Shown in pieces: positions 16,387-23,925 of a stretch of DNA of 33,568 nt (position 1 is the stretch's first letter; each line of letters begins with the position of its first letter). The notes below the pieces were generated by a model. That model was not told where the DNA came from. It did not search any database and saw nothing but the letters and a program-made list of their open reading frames with translations. Position numbers and translations under genes: made by a program. The stretch is taken from contig JBNJEM010000008.1 in the NCBI GenBank assembly GCA_051745935.1, positions 1-33,568 on the forward strand. The letters are read 5' to 3'. Source of the DNA: JBNJEM01 sp051745935. Its GTDB lineage: Bacteria > Planctomycetota > Planctomycetia > Pirellulales > Pirellulaceae.

Positions 16387-17145
16387 TCGGACACGTCCAA
16401 GAGCCGCGAAAAACCGTTTAACTCAAACTGTAAGCTTCGCGTCTCGACTAGCTGGTAAAGCCCGGCTTTCGGCGCCTTTTCGGCCATGACTGCACCCGTC
16501 ACGGGTTCAAATTCGATCCACCTGGACACGACCTGAAACCAGGGCTTTTCCAGCGTCTGGGCCGTTCGAAGGGCGCGAAACGCTTACACTTTGAGGTTTA
16601 ACGTTTCCATGGTCCAACGTTTGGAAGCGGGGCGGGGTGTTCTTTCCGGCTTTACGAACGGCTCAGGAATAACTGCGGTGTTTTTCGGAGGGTGACTGAG
16701 CGAGCGGCAAGACGCGTTCCCTCTCCAAAAAACGGGGATCGCGAGCGGAGCCAGTGTGCCGGACGATTCGGAGGCACGTTGAATTGCGAGGTTATTCTTG
16801 AGCGAGCCCTTGGCACGGGGGCCCGTGAAAGCCCCTTTGACCCATCCCGCATCCGCGCTCTAGTCTGTATAAGAAGCGGTAACGGTGCTCCAGTCCGCCG
16901 CGAAGCTGATCGGGACGCCGACGTGGGGGTGCGCGCCGGTGGAGCGGCGGTTCGTCACTGCCGGGGACGTATGGCGCCGGGGCTTGGTGGATGCAATAGC
17001 ACGCGGGGCAAACGGGCGGAACGGCTGGGTCGATTTGGAATCAGGTCTCGGGGCGGAACGTCTGGCGGCCCCGGGGGCGGCCATCCATGGCGTCGCGGCG
17101 TGGGCGAGAAGACAGCGGCGTGAGCGAGAAGACAAGTGAGGGACA
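16387..17145. other. Intergenic region before gltX
   Basis: This 760-bp gap is one of only two long gaps without a dispersed repeat. It holds a small stem (AAAGC/GCTTT at 16457-16469, followed by CCTTTTCGG) that could be a weak terminator for the membrane protein gene, the doubtful 84-codon frame at 16885-17139, and a direct repeat GCGAGAAGACA at 17104 and 17124. I see no tRNA or other RNA gene. Confidence 0.55.
16885..17139 (+). CDS. Possible small hypothetical protein upstream of gltX
   Basis: An 84-codon frame from GTG to a stop 6 bases before gltX. Its third codon positions are strongly G/C, as in real genes here. It has no recognisable domain and no good ribosome site. It could be the remnant of a longer gene or a chance frame in GC-rich DNA. 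Confidence 0.3.
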   Translation: MLQSAAKLIGTPTWGCAPVERRFVTAGDVWRRGLVDAIARGANGRNGWVDLESGLGAERLAAPGAAIHGVAAWARRQRREREDK

Positions 17146-18705
17146 ATGATGGTACGGACGAGGTTTGCTCCGAGCCCGACGGGTTACTTGCACATTGGGG
17201 GCGTGCGCACGGCGCTTTTCAATTGGCTCTTTGCCAGGCACCACCAGGGGCAGTTCGTGCTCCGTATCGATGACACCGATCAACAACGGAACGTGGAAGC
17301 CGCCTTGCAGCCGATACTCGATGGATTTCGCTGGTTAGGCATCCAATGGGATGAAGGACCGGAAGTCGGTGGTTCACGCGGCCCCTATTTCCAGTCCCAG
17401 CGAGGGGATCGGCACCGGGCGGCGGTGAGGGCACTGCTGGAAAGCGGGACGGCCTACCGGGATTATGCGCGGAGCGAGGAGCTGCAGGCGCAGCGGGCCG
17501 CCGCCGAGGCGGACAAGCGACCGTTCACGTACGATCGAACTTGGATGGCGGAGACGGATGACCAAGCGGCGCGGTTTGAAGCGGAGGGGCGGCGGGCGGT
17601 CGTGCGGCTGAAGATGCCGCGAGAGGGAAGTTGCAGGTTTCACGATCTGGTTCGGGGCGATGTCGAGTTCCAATGGGGCCAGGAACAAGATCATGTGATT
17701 CAGCGAGCGGACGGGTCCTGCCTGTACCATTTGGCCAGCACCGTGGACGACCACGACTTGCAAATCACGCATGTGATTCGCGCCGTGGAACATTTGTCCA
17801 ACACCCCCCGGCAGATTTTCATTGCGCGGAGCCTCGGCTATGAGTTGCCTCGGTACGCCCATTTACCGTACGTGGCCGAGCCCGGCAGCCCCAACAAACT
17901 GAGTAAGCGAAAGATCAACACGTACCTTAAGAACCCAGATTTCAAAAAGCTGTTTGAACACGGCACGCGTATCGCGGAACTCATCGGGCATGAAACGAGC
18001 GCCGAAACGTTCAACCCCGTGTTGGTGGACTTCTACCGTACCGTGGGGTACTTGCCCCATGCGTTGCTCAACTATCTGTTGCTCCTCGGGTGGTCTTTCG
18101 ATGACCAGACCGAGCAATTTTCCCGTGAAGAAATGGTGCAACGGTTTTCGCTTGATCGCGTGAACAAGGCCGCCGCCAGCTTCGATCCACAAAAGCTGTG
18201 GGCATTTCAGCAACGCGATATGTTGCAGCTTCCGTTGGAAGAAAAAGTGGGCATGCTGCGTCCCTATGTGGTCCGTGCGGGATGGGTGTCGGAGCCGGTC
18301 ACGGCGGAAACCGATGAGTTATTGGGGCGAATTGCCATGGCGGCCGGAGATCGAATCAAGACCGCCGGAGATGTCCTCGACTATGACGAATTCTTCCGCG
18401 AGGACGACCATCTGCATTACGATGAGAAGGCTTTCAACAAGCGGCTGCGAAAAGGGGACGCCGCCACATTGCTGAAGAAGTTCCGGGACCACTTGGAAGC
18501 CTTGGACGGGTTTGACGCGCCCGCGACGGAAGCGTGCTTGCGACAATTCATCGACCAAGAAGGGGTCAAGATCGGGAATGTAATCCACGCCCTGCGCGTC
18601 GCGGTGACCGGTAAATCGGTGGGGCTGGGCATGTTTGACACGTTGGCGATTCTTGGACGCGACCGCGTGCTGGCTCGTATCGATCGGGCTCTCGCTTTGC
18701 TATGA
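17146..18705 (+). CDS. gltX: Glutamyl-tRNA synthetase
   Basis: This enzyme charges tRNA-Glu with glutamate. It is a class I synthetase of 519 residues, the usual length. It starts TRFAPSPTGYLHIGGVRTAL, containing the HIGH-type ATP site (16-19), then FVLRIDDTD at 37-45. The KMSKS-type loop is KLSKR at 251-255, and the C-terminal half is the helical anticodon-binding region. Because glnS follows, this enzyme is probably specific for tRNA-Glu and need not mischarge tRNA-Gln (inference). ATG 17146 follows GAGGG at 17138-17142; ATG 17149 is an equally possible start. It lies 273 bp before glnS in the same direction. Confidence 0.96.
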   Translation: MMVRTRFAPSPTGYLHIGGVRTALFNWLFARHHQGQFVLRIDDTDQQRNVEAALQPILDGFRWLGIQWDEGPEVGGSRGPYFQSQRGDRHRAAVRALLESGTAYRDYARSEELQAQRAAAEADKRPFTYDRTWMAETDDQAARFEAEGRRAVVRLKMPREGSCRFHDLVRGDVEFQWGQEQDHVIQRADGSCLYHLASTVDDHDLQITHVIRAVEHLSNTPRQIFIARSLGYELPRYAHLPYVAEPGSPNKLSKRKINTYLKNPDFKKLFEHGTRIAELIGHETSAETFNPVLVDFYRTVGYLPHALLNYLLLLGWSFDDQTEQFSREEMVQRFSLDRVNKAAASFDPQKLWAFQQRDMLQLPLEEKVGMLRPYVVRAGWVSEPVTAETDELLGRIAMAAGDRIKTAGDVLDYDEFFREDDHLHYDEKAFNKRLRKGDAATLLKKFRDHLEALDGFDAPATEACLRQFIDQEGVKIGNVIHALRVAVTGKSVGLGMFDTLAILGRDRVLARIDRALALL

Positions 18706-18978
18706 AATGGGTGAGACGCGAACGCGGATCGGCAGCCACGGCGAGAACCGCCAATGAACGCCAACGGACGCTTATGATCAAAAACCGCGCGACGAGATGA
18801 CGGATGATCGCGGGGCAATGCTTCCTCTCGTTCGCCGAAGGAATGGCATGTTGGACTCGGTGCGGACGGCGGCTTGCGCGCCGTACGGGGCCCTTTTCAA
18901 ACCCTCGTCGCCCAGACCGGCCCGACTTCGGACGGATAACGTGTTAGCGGAATTCATGTTGACGGAGGAAATTGTACG

Positions 18979-20736
18979 ATGGCTACCCCGCCGGGTCACT
19001 CGAATCCCAGCAAGAACCAAACCAATGAGAAAGGGAACCCGCCTGCCAATAACTCGCCGGCGGCGCAGTCCCTGAACTTTATTGAGCAGATCATCGAAGA
19101 GGATATCCGGACTGGAAAATACGACGGGCGGGTACACTTGCGGTTTCCTCCCGAGCCAAACGGCTATCTGCACATCGGTCATGCAAAGAGCATCTGTTTG
19201 AATTTTGGACTGGCCGCCAAGTACGGTGGAAAGTGCAATCTGCGGTTCGACGATACCAATCCGAGCAAGGAAGAAGACGAGTATATCGAGTCGATCAAGG
19301 AGGACGTACGGTGGCTGGGGTTCGACTGGGAAGATCGGCTGTTTTACGCGTCGGACTATTTCGAGCAGCTGTATCAATGGGCGCTGCAATTGATCCAGGC
19401 GGGTAAAGCGTATGTCTGTGATTTGACGGCCGAGCAGACGCGCGAGTATCGCGGGACACTGACCAAGCCGGGCCGGAACAGCCCGTATCGCAAGCGAAGC
19501 GTGGAGGAAAACCTGGATTTGTTTCAACGGATGCGACAAGGGGAATTCCCCGATGGCGCCCGCACGTTGCGCGCTAGAATCGACATGGCGGCTCCTAATC
19601 TGAACATGCGCGACCCGGTCATGTACCGCATCATGCACGCGTCACATCATCGGACGGGAGATCAATGGTGCATCTATCCCACGTATGATTTCACTCACGG
19701 GCAGTCTGATTCCGTGGAGCGGATCACGCATTCCATTTGCACGCTCGAGTTTGAAAACCACCGGCCGCTTTACGATTGGTATTGCCGGGAACTGGGCATT
19801 TTCCATCCGCGGCAAATCGAGTTTGCTCGTTTGAATCTCACCTACACCATGATGAGCAAGCGGAAACTGCTGACCCTGGTCCGCGAGGGGTATGTCAACG
19901 GGTGGGACGATCCGCGAATGCCGACGCTGTGCGGGCTGCGCCGCCGCGGCTACACGCCGGCGTCCATTCGCGCGTTCTGCGACACCATCGGAGTCGCCAA
20001 GTTCAACAGCACCATCGACATGGCGGTGCTCGAGAACAGCTTGCGGGAAACGCTCAATCGCTCCGCCCCTCGCCGTCTCGCCGTCCTGCGGCCCCTGAAA
20101 CTCGTGATCGAAAACTATCCCGAGGATCACGTCGAAGAGATGGAGGCGATCAATAACCCCGAGGATCCATCCATGGGCACGCGTAAGATTCCGTTCTCCC
20201 GCGAAATATGGATCGAACAAGACGATTTTCGCGAAGATCCCCCCAAGAAATTCTTCCGGCTGGCGCCCGGACGCGAAGTTCGACTTCGGGCGGCGTACAT
20301 CATCAAATGTGTTGACGTGGTCAAGGACGCCGATGGCGCGGTGGTTGAAGTGCGCTGCACGTACGATCCCGCTTCCAAAAGTGGAACGAGCAGCGCGAAT
20401 CGCAAAGTCAAAGGCACGCTGCATTGGGTCTCGGTGCCGCACGCCTTTTCCGCCGAAGTTCGACTGTTTGACCACTTGTTCAAGGAAATGTGTCCGGAGG
20501 ACGTGCCCGAGGGAGAAGATTGGCGAGTGAATCTGAATCCGAACTCCCTGGACACGCTGTCCCAGTGCCGCTTGGAACCCAGCCTTCGCGAGGCCCGCCC
20601 CGGTGAACATTTCCAGTTCGAACGCCTCGGCTACTTCATCGCCGACGCCGTGGACTCGCTGCCCAATCGCCCCGTGTTCAATCGCTCGGTGGCCCTCCGT
20701 GATACCTGGGCCAAAATCCAAAAACGGGGCCAGTGA
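18979..20736 (+). CDS. glnS: Glutaminyl-tRNA synthetase
   Basis: This enzyme directly charges tRNA-Gln. It is a class I synthetase of 585 residues. About 30 polar residues precede the core, beginning LNFIEQIIEEDI. RFPPEPNGYLHIGHAKS contains HIGH at 65-68; the Pro-Glu-Pro before it is typical of GlnRS rather than GluRS. LRFDDTNPSKE, the adenylate region QSDSVERITHSICTLEFENHR and MSKRK at 292-296 follow. The C-terminal part (about 370-570) is the two-barrel anticodon-binding domain. ATG 18979 has GGAGG at 18964-18968. Bacterial GlnRS is scattered in distribution, so its presence says this lineage can bypass transamidation for tRNA-Gln. Confidence 0.96.
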   Translation: MATPPGHSNPSKNQTNEKGNPPANNSPAAQSLNFIEQIIEEDIRTGKYDGRVHLRFPPEPNGYLHIGHAKSICLNFGLAAKYGGKCNLRFDDTNPSKEEDEYIESIKEDVRWLGFDWEDRLFYASDYFEQLYQWALQLIQAGKAYVCDLTAEQTREYRGTLTKPGRNSPYRKRSVEENLDLFQRMRQGEFPDGARTLRARIDMAAPNLNMRDPVMYRIMHASHHRTGDQWCIYPTYDFTHGQSDSVERITHSICTLEFENHRPLYDWYCRELGIFHPRQIEFARLNLTYTMMSKRKLLTLVREGYVNGWDDPRMPTLCGLRRRGYTPASIRAFCDTIGVAKFNSTIDMAVLENSLRETLNRSAPRRLAVLRPLKLVIENYPEDHVEEMEAINNPEDPSMGTRKIPFSREIWIEQDDFREDPPKKFFRLAPGREVRLRAAYIIKCVDVVKDADGAVVEVRCTYDPASKSGTSSANRKVKGTLHWVSVPHAFSAEVRLFDHLFKEMCPEDVPEGEDWRVNLNPNSLDTLSQCRLEPSLREARPGEHFQFERLGYFIADAVDSLPNRPVFNRSVALRDTWAKIQKRGQ

Positions 20737-21176
20737 ACGTGGACGAGATGAATGGCGACTTTCACGAGTCCGCCACCGAGGGATATCAGGCGAAATCCCA
20801 TCCAAGTTCCGATCCAATTCGCTCCTTGGCAAAGCGTCAGTGGGAGGGGACGCCGATGACCGAGATCGGACGGTATATTTCAGGCGGTTGGATTTGTCCG
20901 GATGGAAAGCGGCCCGACGCAAGCCGTCCTCCCGTTGGTCGGACTCGCGGCGGAGAGAGTTATCCGCGACCGCTGTAAACGGGAGCCGGGATTGCCAGGC
21001 GAAGCTGGTCGGGCAAAGGGCCCTGTCGAAGCTCGTTCGGGAACCTCGCGCGGCGGGGTGGTTCCAGCGCGGGAAGGATTCCCGAGCCACGAATGCTCGG
21101 GAAAGATTCGTGAGCCGCGTCAGGCTCAACACTCACGACTCAAGACTCACGACTCACAGCTCAAGGGTCATGGCTC
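20737..21176. other. Intergenic region glnS-thpR
   Basis: It contains family A copy 6 (20874-20977) and, at 21127-21176, a degenerate run of ACTCACGACTCAAG-like units that reaches the thpR ribosome site. No gene is supported. Confidence 0.6.
20874..20977 (-). repeat. Family A repeat, copy 6
   Basis: Reverse orientation on the plus strand. It is the one clear copy that opposes the direction of its flanking genes. The distal TATA is degraded to TGTA. The outer stem is mismatched (CTCTCCG facing CGGACAA). Confidence 0.92.
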
Positions 21177-21755
21177 ATGACGAAAACACGAACCTTTGTG
21201 GCCGTGGAACTCTCCCATTCAGTGCGTCAACGGGCGGGTGACCTGATTCAACGGTTGCAGGCCAGCGCGGCGCGCGTGGGATGGGTGAGTCCGGAGAATA
21301 TGCACATCACGTTGAAATTCCTGGGCGAACAGACGGATGATGATATCGCCACCATTTGCCAAGCAGTGATGGAGGCGGCCAAGACGGTCGCTCCCTTCGA
21401 GTTCAACTGTCACGGGGCCGGGGCATTTCCAAGCCACACTCGCCCTCGCACGGTGTGGATTGGCGTGCGGGAAGGAACCGATGCGCTGCGGCAATTGCAT
21501 CAACGCGTGGAAGACCAGTTGTGGCAGCGTGGCTACAAGAAAGAAAAACGGGCGTTTCATCCCCATGTGACCATCGGGCGCGTGCGGCGCGGAGGGGCCG
21601 GCGTGGAAACGCTGGGAGATTTGATCACGGCCGCCGAGCAGTTCCAAGCCGGGACGGTGGTGGCGGAGGAGGTGGTTGTATTTGGCAGCCATTTGGGACG
21701 GGGAGGCCCCCGATATCAGGCTCTGGCCCGGGCCCCCCTGGAGGGCCAATCGTGA
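21177..21755 (+). CDS. thpR: RNA 2',3'-cyclic phosphodiesterase (2H family)
   Basis: This is a LigT/ThpR-type 2H phosphoesterase that opens 2',3'-cyclic phosphate ends of RNA to 2'-phosphates. Its 192 residues carry the two defining HxTx motifs, HITL at 43-46 (in ENMHITLKFLGE) and HVTI at 130-133 (in HPHVTIGR), plus TRTFVAVEL at the N-terminus and RPRTVWIGV (89-97). The length is standard. ATG 21177 is preceded by AAGGG. In many bacteria this gene sits directly before recA; here 778 bp of mostly family A repeats separate them. GC-rich inverted bases after the stop could form a weak hairpin. Confidence 0.93.
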   Translation: MTKTRTFVAVELSHSVRQRAGDLIQRLQASAARVGWVSPENMHITLKFLGEQTDDDIATICQAVMEAAKTVAPFEFNCHGAGAFPSHTRPRTVWIGVREGTDALRQLHQRVEDQLWQRGYKKEKRAFHPHVTIGRVRRGGAGVETLGDLITAAEQFQAGTVVAEEVVVFGSHLGRGGPRYQALARAPLEGQS

Positions 21756-21907
21756 TTTCGGCCCCCCCGCCAAGAGCATGAAATCCGAATCGCCACGCAC
21801 CACGCACGAAGCACCACGCACGTCTGAATAACAAATCACCGAATGACGAACGTGCGAATTGGAGCCCACGATCCCAACCGAGGGTGACCGTGTCTCTGCC
21901 GCGTTGA

Positions 21908-22011
21908 TATACCGGTCGCGGACGACTTTGTCCGCCGCGAGTCCGACCACGGGGAGGGCGGCCTGCGTCGGGCAGCTTTCCACCCAGACAAATCCAACCG
22001 CCTGAACGATG
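21908..22011 (+). repeat. Family A repeat, copy 7
   Basis: Forward orientation. The left TATA is intact and the right end degraded (CGATG). It carries TTTGTCCG facing AGACAAA, the G-C form of the variable stem pair. Confidence 0.93.
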
Positions 22012-22079
22012 TTTTCGTAAAAGTGTTGGCGAAAACCATGCCAGCGTGACCAAACGTGTCCGGTGGTTCGGCGATACTG

Positions 22080-22183
22080 TATACGGGTCGCGGATGACTT
22101 TCTCCGCCGCGAGTCCGACCAACGGGAGGACGGCCTGCGTCGGGCAGCGTCCCATCCGGAAAAATTCAACCGCCTGAAATATA
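22080..22183 (+). repeat. Family A repeat, copy 8 (array unit 1)
   Basis: Forward orientation, and first unit of a three-unit array with exactly 100-bp spacing. It has small differences from the next two units (GGGTCGCGG, GCGTCCCATCC, AAATTCAACC). Confidence 0.95.
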
Positions 22184-22283
22184 CCGGTCGCGGATGACTT
22201 TCTCCGCCGCGAGTCCGACCAACGGGAGGACGGCTTGCGTCGGGCAGCTTTCCACCCGGAAAAATCCAACCGCCTGAAATATA
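22180..22283 (+). repeat. Family A repeat, copy 9 (array unit 2)
   Basis: Forward orientation; shares TATA with both neighbours. Its sequence is essentially the family consensus. Confidence 0.96.
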
Positions 22284-22383
22284 CCGGTCGCGGATGACTT
22301 TCTCCGCCGCGAGTCCGACCAACGGGAGGACGGCTTGCGTCAGGCAGCTTTCCACCCGGAAAAATCCAACCGCCTGAAATATA
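22280..22383 (+). repeat. Family A repeat, copy 10 (array unit 3)
   Basis: Forward orientation. It differs from unit 2 at one base that I noticed (GTCAGG for GTCGGG). It ends in ATATATAT-like sequence about 20 bases before the candidate recA -35. Confidence 0.96.
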
Positions 22384-22405
22384 TATCAACCGCGGGCCGG
22401 AGGGG

Positions 22406-22443
22406 TTGACGGTCCATGAAAGGTATGGTATCCATGTGTACAC
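22406..22443 (+). promoter_or_regulatory. Candidate recA promoter and palindrome
   Basis: TTGACG at 22406-22411 is followed after 17 bases by TATCCA (22429-22434), a plausible sigma-70-like pair with a weak -10. The 8-bp palindrome GTGTACAC (22436-22443) sits just after the -10, where an operator would act. It does not match the E. coli or Gram-positive LexA boxes. Confidence 0.35.
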
Positions 22444-22533
22444 TATGCGTGTGGACCATGCATTTTGGATCGCGGCGGCGGGACCCTCGCTTGTGCAAAT
22501 GCTGCTGGTAGCTGATAAAGGAGTGAGAAAGAC

Positions 22534-23709
22534 ATGGTTGCGACAACGAATACGGTGAAGCCAATGGCCAAAAAAGGTAAAACAAGCAAGCCGGCTAAGA
22601 CTGGCAAGAACGGAGCCTCGTCCTCCGACAACGCCGGGGGAGGCGAGGTCACGGACCGGGACCCTCATTTGAAAACGGCCGTGCAGCAGATTGAAAAACA
22701 GTTTGGCGAAGGGTCGATTATGGCCTTGGGCAGCGCGTGCAAGGCCCAGATTGATGGCATTCCGACCGGCAGTCTTTCGCTGGACATGGCGCTCGGCGGA
22801 CGGGGCGTTCCGAGGGGACGGGTGATTGAGGTGTTTGGTCCGGAGTCGAGCGGGAAGACGACGCTGGCGCTGCATGTGGCGGCGGAGGCGCAAAAACTAG
22901 GGGGAATCGCCGCGATTATCGATGCCGAACACGCGTTCGATCCCAGTTGGGGTAAGAAGCTGGGGGTCGACCTGGACACGTTGTTGGTCAGCCAACCGAC
23001 CTCCGGCGAAGAAGCCATGCAGATCACGGAGATGCTCATCAAGTCCAACGCCGTTGACGTCATCATCGTCGATTCGGTGGCGGCGTTGCTTCCGAAGCAA
23101 GAATTGGAAGGAGAAATTGGGGATTCGCACGTCGGTTTGCAGGCTCGGTTAATGAGTCAGTCGTTGCGGAAACTCACCGGCGCCATTTCCAAAAGCAAGA
23201 CAGCGACCATTTTCATCAACCAAATTCGTGAAAAAATCGGCGTGATGTTTGGTAGTCCGGAGACGACGCCGGGGGGCCGGGCATTGAAGTTTTACTGTTC
23301 ATGCCGCATTGATGTGCGCCGCATCGGCCAGCTCAAGGACGGCGAAAACGTGGTCGGTCAGCGGGTGCGGTCCAAGGTGGTCAAGAACAAAGTGGCCCCG
23401 CCGTTTCGGGTCGCTGAATTTGACATGATGCACGCCGACGGCATCAGTTACGAAGGCGACGTGCTCGACTTGGGCGTGACTCACAAAATCGTGACCCGTA
23501 GCGGCTCTTGGTTCAAATACGGCGGTTCGCATTTGGGACAGGGTAAGGAGAAAGCACGGAACTATCTGATTGAACACAAGGACGTGACGGAAGAAATCAA
23601 GCAAAAAGTGCTCGCGGCCACTGGGTATGGCTTGGATGAGTCCGAAGAGGTGGCGGAAGACAATCCCGGTTCACCCTCCGATGGGGACACGTCGCCGAGC
23701 GGTGAATAA
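22534..23709 (+). CDS. recA: Recombinase RecA with Lys-rich N-terminal extension
   Basis: RecA is the ATP-dependent strand-exchange protein of homologous recombination and SOS induction. Of 391 residues, the first 40 or so are a Lys/Thr/Ser/Gly-rich extension. The core then starts DRDPHLKTAVQQIEKQFGEG. Walker A is GPESSGKT (102-109), Walker B VIIVDSV (176-182), and the DNA-binding L2 loop runs from about 229 to 250 (NQIREKIGVMFGSPETTPGG). The tail is acidic, as usual. ATG 22534 has AAAGGAG about 10 bases upstream; ATG 22564 would trim ten residues. The gene follows a family A array and precedes a 15-bp tandem repeat and the protease gene. Confidence 0.97.
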   Translation: MVATTNTVKPMAKKGKTSKPAKTGKNGASSSDNAGGGEVTDRDPHLKTAVQQIEKQFGEGSIMALGSACKAQIDGIPTGSLSLDMALGGRGVPRGRVIEVFGPESSGKTTLALHVAAEAQKLGGIAAIIDAEHAFDPSWGKKLGVDLDTLLVSQPTSGEEAMQITEMLIKSNAVDVIIVDSVAALLPKQELEGEIGDSHVGLQARLMSQSLRKLTGAISKSKTATIFINQIREKIGVMFGSPETTPGGRALKFYCSCRIDVRRIGQLKDGENVVGQRVRSKVVKNKVAPPFRVAEFDMMHADGISYEGDVLDLGVTHKIVTRSGSWFKYGGSHLGQGKEKARNYLIEHKDVTEEIKQKVLAATGYGLDESEEVAEDNPGSPSDGDTSPSGE

Positions 23710-23788
23710 CGGGCCGTCCCCTTCCTTCAGCGGATGCGTGAACGCCGGCCGCCCGGCGGGTTTGCGGATATGGCACGCGCCGTGCCGC

Positions 23789-23848
23789 GAGCATGACGGG
23801 ACGGAGCATGACGGGACGGAGCATGACGGGACGGAGCATGACGGGACG
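23789..23848 (+). repeat. Four perfect 15-bp tandem repeats
   Basis: GAGCATGACGGGACG is repeated four times without change between recA and the protease gene. It is a minisatellite of the sort that varies in copy number. It ends about 75 bp before the protease ATG. Confidence 0.95.
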
Positions 23849-23925
23849 GGGGGCGTTGCTCGCGAACCGTTCGCGAAACCATTCGGATTTCCTGCCGTCC
23901 GAGCAATTTGGAAGGGGAACTTGGC

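Larger units (their letters stand above)
21756..22533. other. Intergenic region thpR-recA, filled by repeats
   Basis: Four family A copies occupy 21908-22383, of which the last three form a contiguous array. A simple CACCACGCAC-type repeat lies near 21793-21819. The final 150 bp carry the probable recA promoter. Reading frames here are repeat-derived. Confidence 0.75.

Noticed and set aside
16490..16530. tRNA T-arm-like GGGTTCAAATTC
   Set aside because: The flanking bases do not form the required 5-bp stem, and no acceptor or anticodon arms are present.
16692..17123. 143-codon plus-strand frame before gltX
   Set aside because: Arg/Gly-rich translation typical of a GC-rich chance frame; no ribosome site and no domain.
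19642..21132. Minus-strand 496-codon open frame
   Set aside because: Antisense to glnS plus readthrough of family A copy 6.
22080..22383. Possible CRISPR array
   Set aside because: Units of 100 bp abut directly with a shared TATA; there are no unique spacers and no cas genes.
21219..22893. Two long minus-strand open frames (378 and 422 codons)
   Set aside because: They arise because family A repeats lack stops on that strand, joined to antisense of thpR and recA.
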